Source of the DNA: Saposhnikovia divaricata
Taxonomy: Eukaryota; Streptophyta; Magnoliopsida; Apiales; Apiaceae
NCBI GenBank assembly: GCA_036435485.1
Contig: CM071595.1
Location: 105,578,580 to 105,642,579 of the forward strand
Reading direction: 5' to 3'
Length of the DNA stretch: 64,000 bases
Part shown: in pieces, positions 63,529 to 64,000 of the stretch
Layout of the letters: each line of letters starts with the position of its first letter
Numbering within the stretch: the first letter of the stretch is position 1
Notes under the pieces: generated by a model
Database searches by the model: none
What the model was told of the DNA's origin: nothing
The model's input: the letters and a program-made list of their open reading frames with translations, nothing else
Program-made: the position numbers and the translations under genes

Positions 63529-64000
63529 TTTTTTATTTTTTGATTATTTTTTTCCAACACTAAAATGAGTGTTTATTAACATCCGTACGGTTCGATCGTC
63601 GAAAAAAACATTCAAAAAAATTATTCAGTGAATCTGGATCGTGTCCTGTTATAGGAAGTAGCACTTTTACTACGCTTTTTTTAAGATCTCGTACAACTCG
63701 GGTTTTTTATTTTTTGATTATTTTTTTCCAACACTAAAATGAGTGTTTATTAACATCCGTACGGTTCGATCGTCGAAAAAAACATTCAAAAAAATTATTC
63801 AGTGAATCTGGATCGTGTCTTGTTATAGGAAGCAGCACTTTTACTATATTTTTGTTAAGATCTCGTACAACCTGGGTTTTTATTTTTTGATTATTTTTTC
63901 CAACACTAAAATGAGTGTTTATTAACATCCGTACGGTTCGATCGTCGAAAAAAACATTCAAAAAATTATTCAGTGAATCTGGATCGTGTCTTGTTATAGG
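63529..64000. repeat. Tandem array of ~174-bp units (satellite-like), continues off-window
   Basis: GATCTCGTACAAC recurs at 63685 and 63859 (period 174). Units are nearly identical and contain CCGTACGGTTCGATCGTCGAA, with the inverted TTCGA-TCG-TCGAA. About 2.7 units are visible. Element G interrupts this array, and a shortened unit lies to its left. The frame at 63734-63961 only reflects the repetition. Confidence 0.85.

Noticed and set aside
63734..63961. 75-aa minus-strand frame
   Set aside because: It spans one and a third tandem units and repeats its own sequence, so it is an artefact of the array.

Overview
This is 64 kb of repeat-dominated plant nuclear DNA. The host is an angiosperm, probably a eudicot: captured fragments resemble plant eIF3g, gamma-COP, CAF-1 FAS2 and RPA70 genes, and every retroelement is of a plant type. 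I cannot name the species. I see no rRNA, tRNA, CRISPR or prokaryotic features. Most short open frames lie antisense to, or out of frame with, transposon genes.

Bases 1-46733 are one Russian-doll nest of LTR retrotransposons, resolved here by target-site duplications (TSDs) and LTR alignment. Element A is a minus-strand Ty3/gypsy chromovirus (probably Tekay/Del-like) with LTRs of about 4.3 kb. Its 3' LTR (5134-8014) was hit by element C, a plus-strand Copia element whose 3' part survives at 3163-5133. C was in turn hit by element D, a minus-strand Sirevirus-like Copia element at 1-3162 that runs off the left edge. A's 5' LTR (14211-18314, resuming 46513-46733) was hit by element B (18315-46512, TSD CTTCC), a decayed relative of A. 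Inside B lie element E (22922-35407, TSD AATCT), a full-length Sirevirus-like Copia element with near-identical LTRs, and element F (43132-44406, TSD GGTAT), a solo LTR.

Element E looks complete. On the minus strand it has a Met-initiator-type primer site, gag (743 aa), pol (protease-integrase-RT-RNase H) and a third large ORF (about 1164 aa). It also carries a small plus-strand gene (85 aa) with its own TATA box and poly(A) signals. The decayed element C has a homologue of the third ORF, so that ORF is a stable family trait. Element A carries an extra acidic ORF ahead of gag.

Bases 46734-50595 are the least element-like stretch. They hold two spliced exons of an RPA70-like OB-fold gene, then a CACTA transposon terminus at 47087 with subterminal repeats. 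Within the presumed CACTA interior are fragments of at least three unrelated host genes (eIF3g, gamma-COP, FAS2), all on the minus strand, plus a 97-aa ORF with a clear TATA box. This has the hallmarks of a gene-capturing (Pack-type) CACTA element, but its other end is not visible.

Bases 50596-63523 are element G (TSD CCGGG), a decayed minus-strand Ty3/gypsy element of the Tat lineage. It has gag, protease, RT, RNase H, a second (archaeal-type) RNase H and integrase, and a degenerate multi-exon gene on the opposite strand between integrase and the 3' LTR. G sits in a tandem array of about 174-bp units that continues to the window end.
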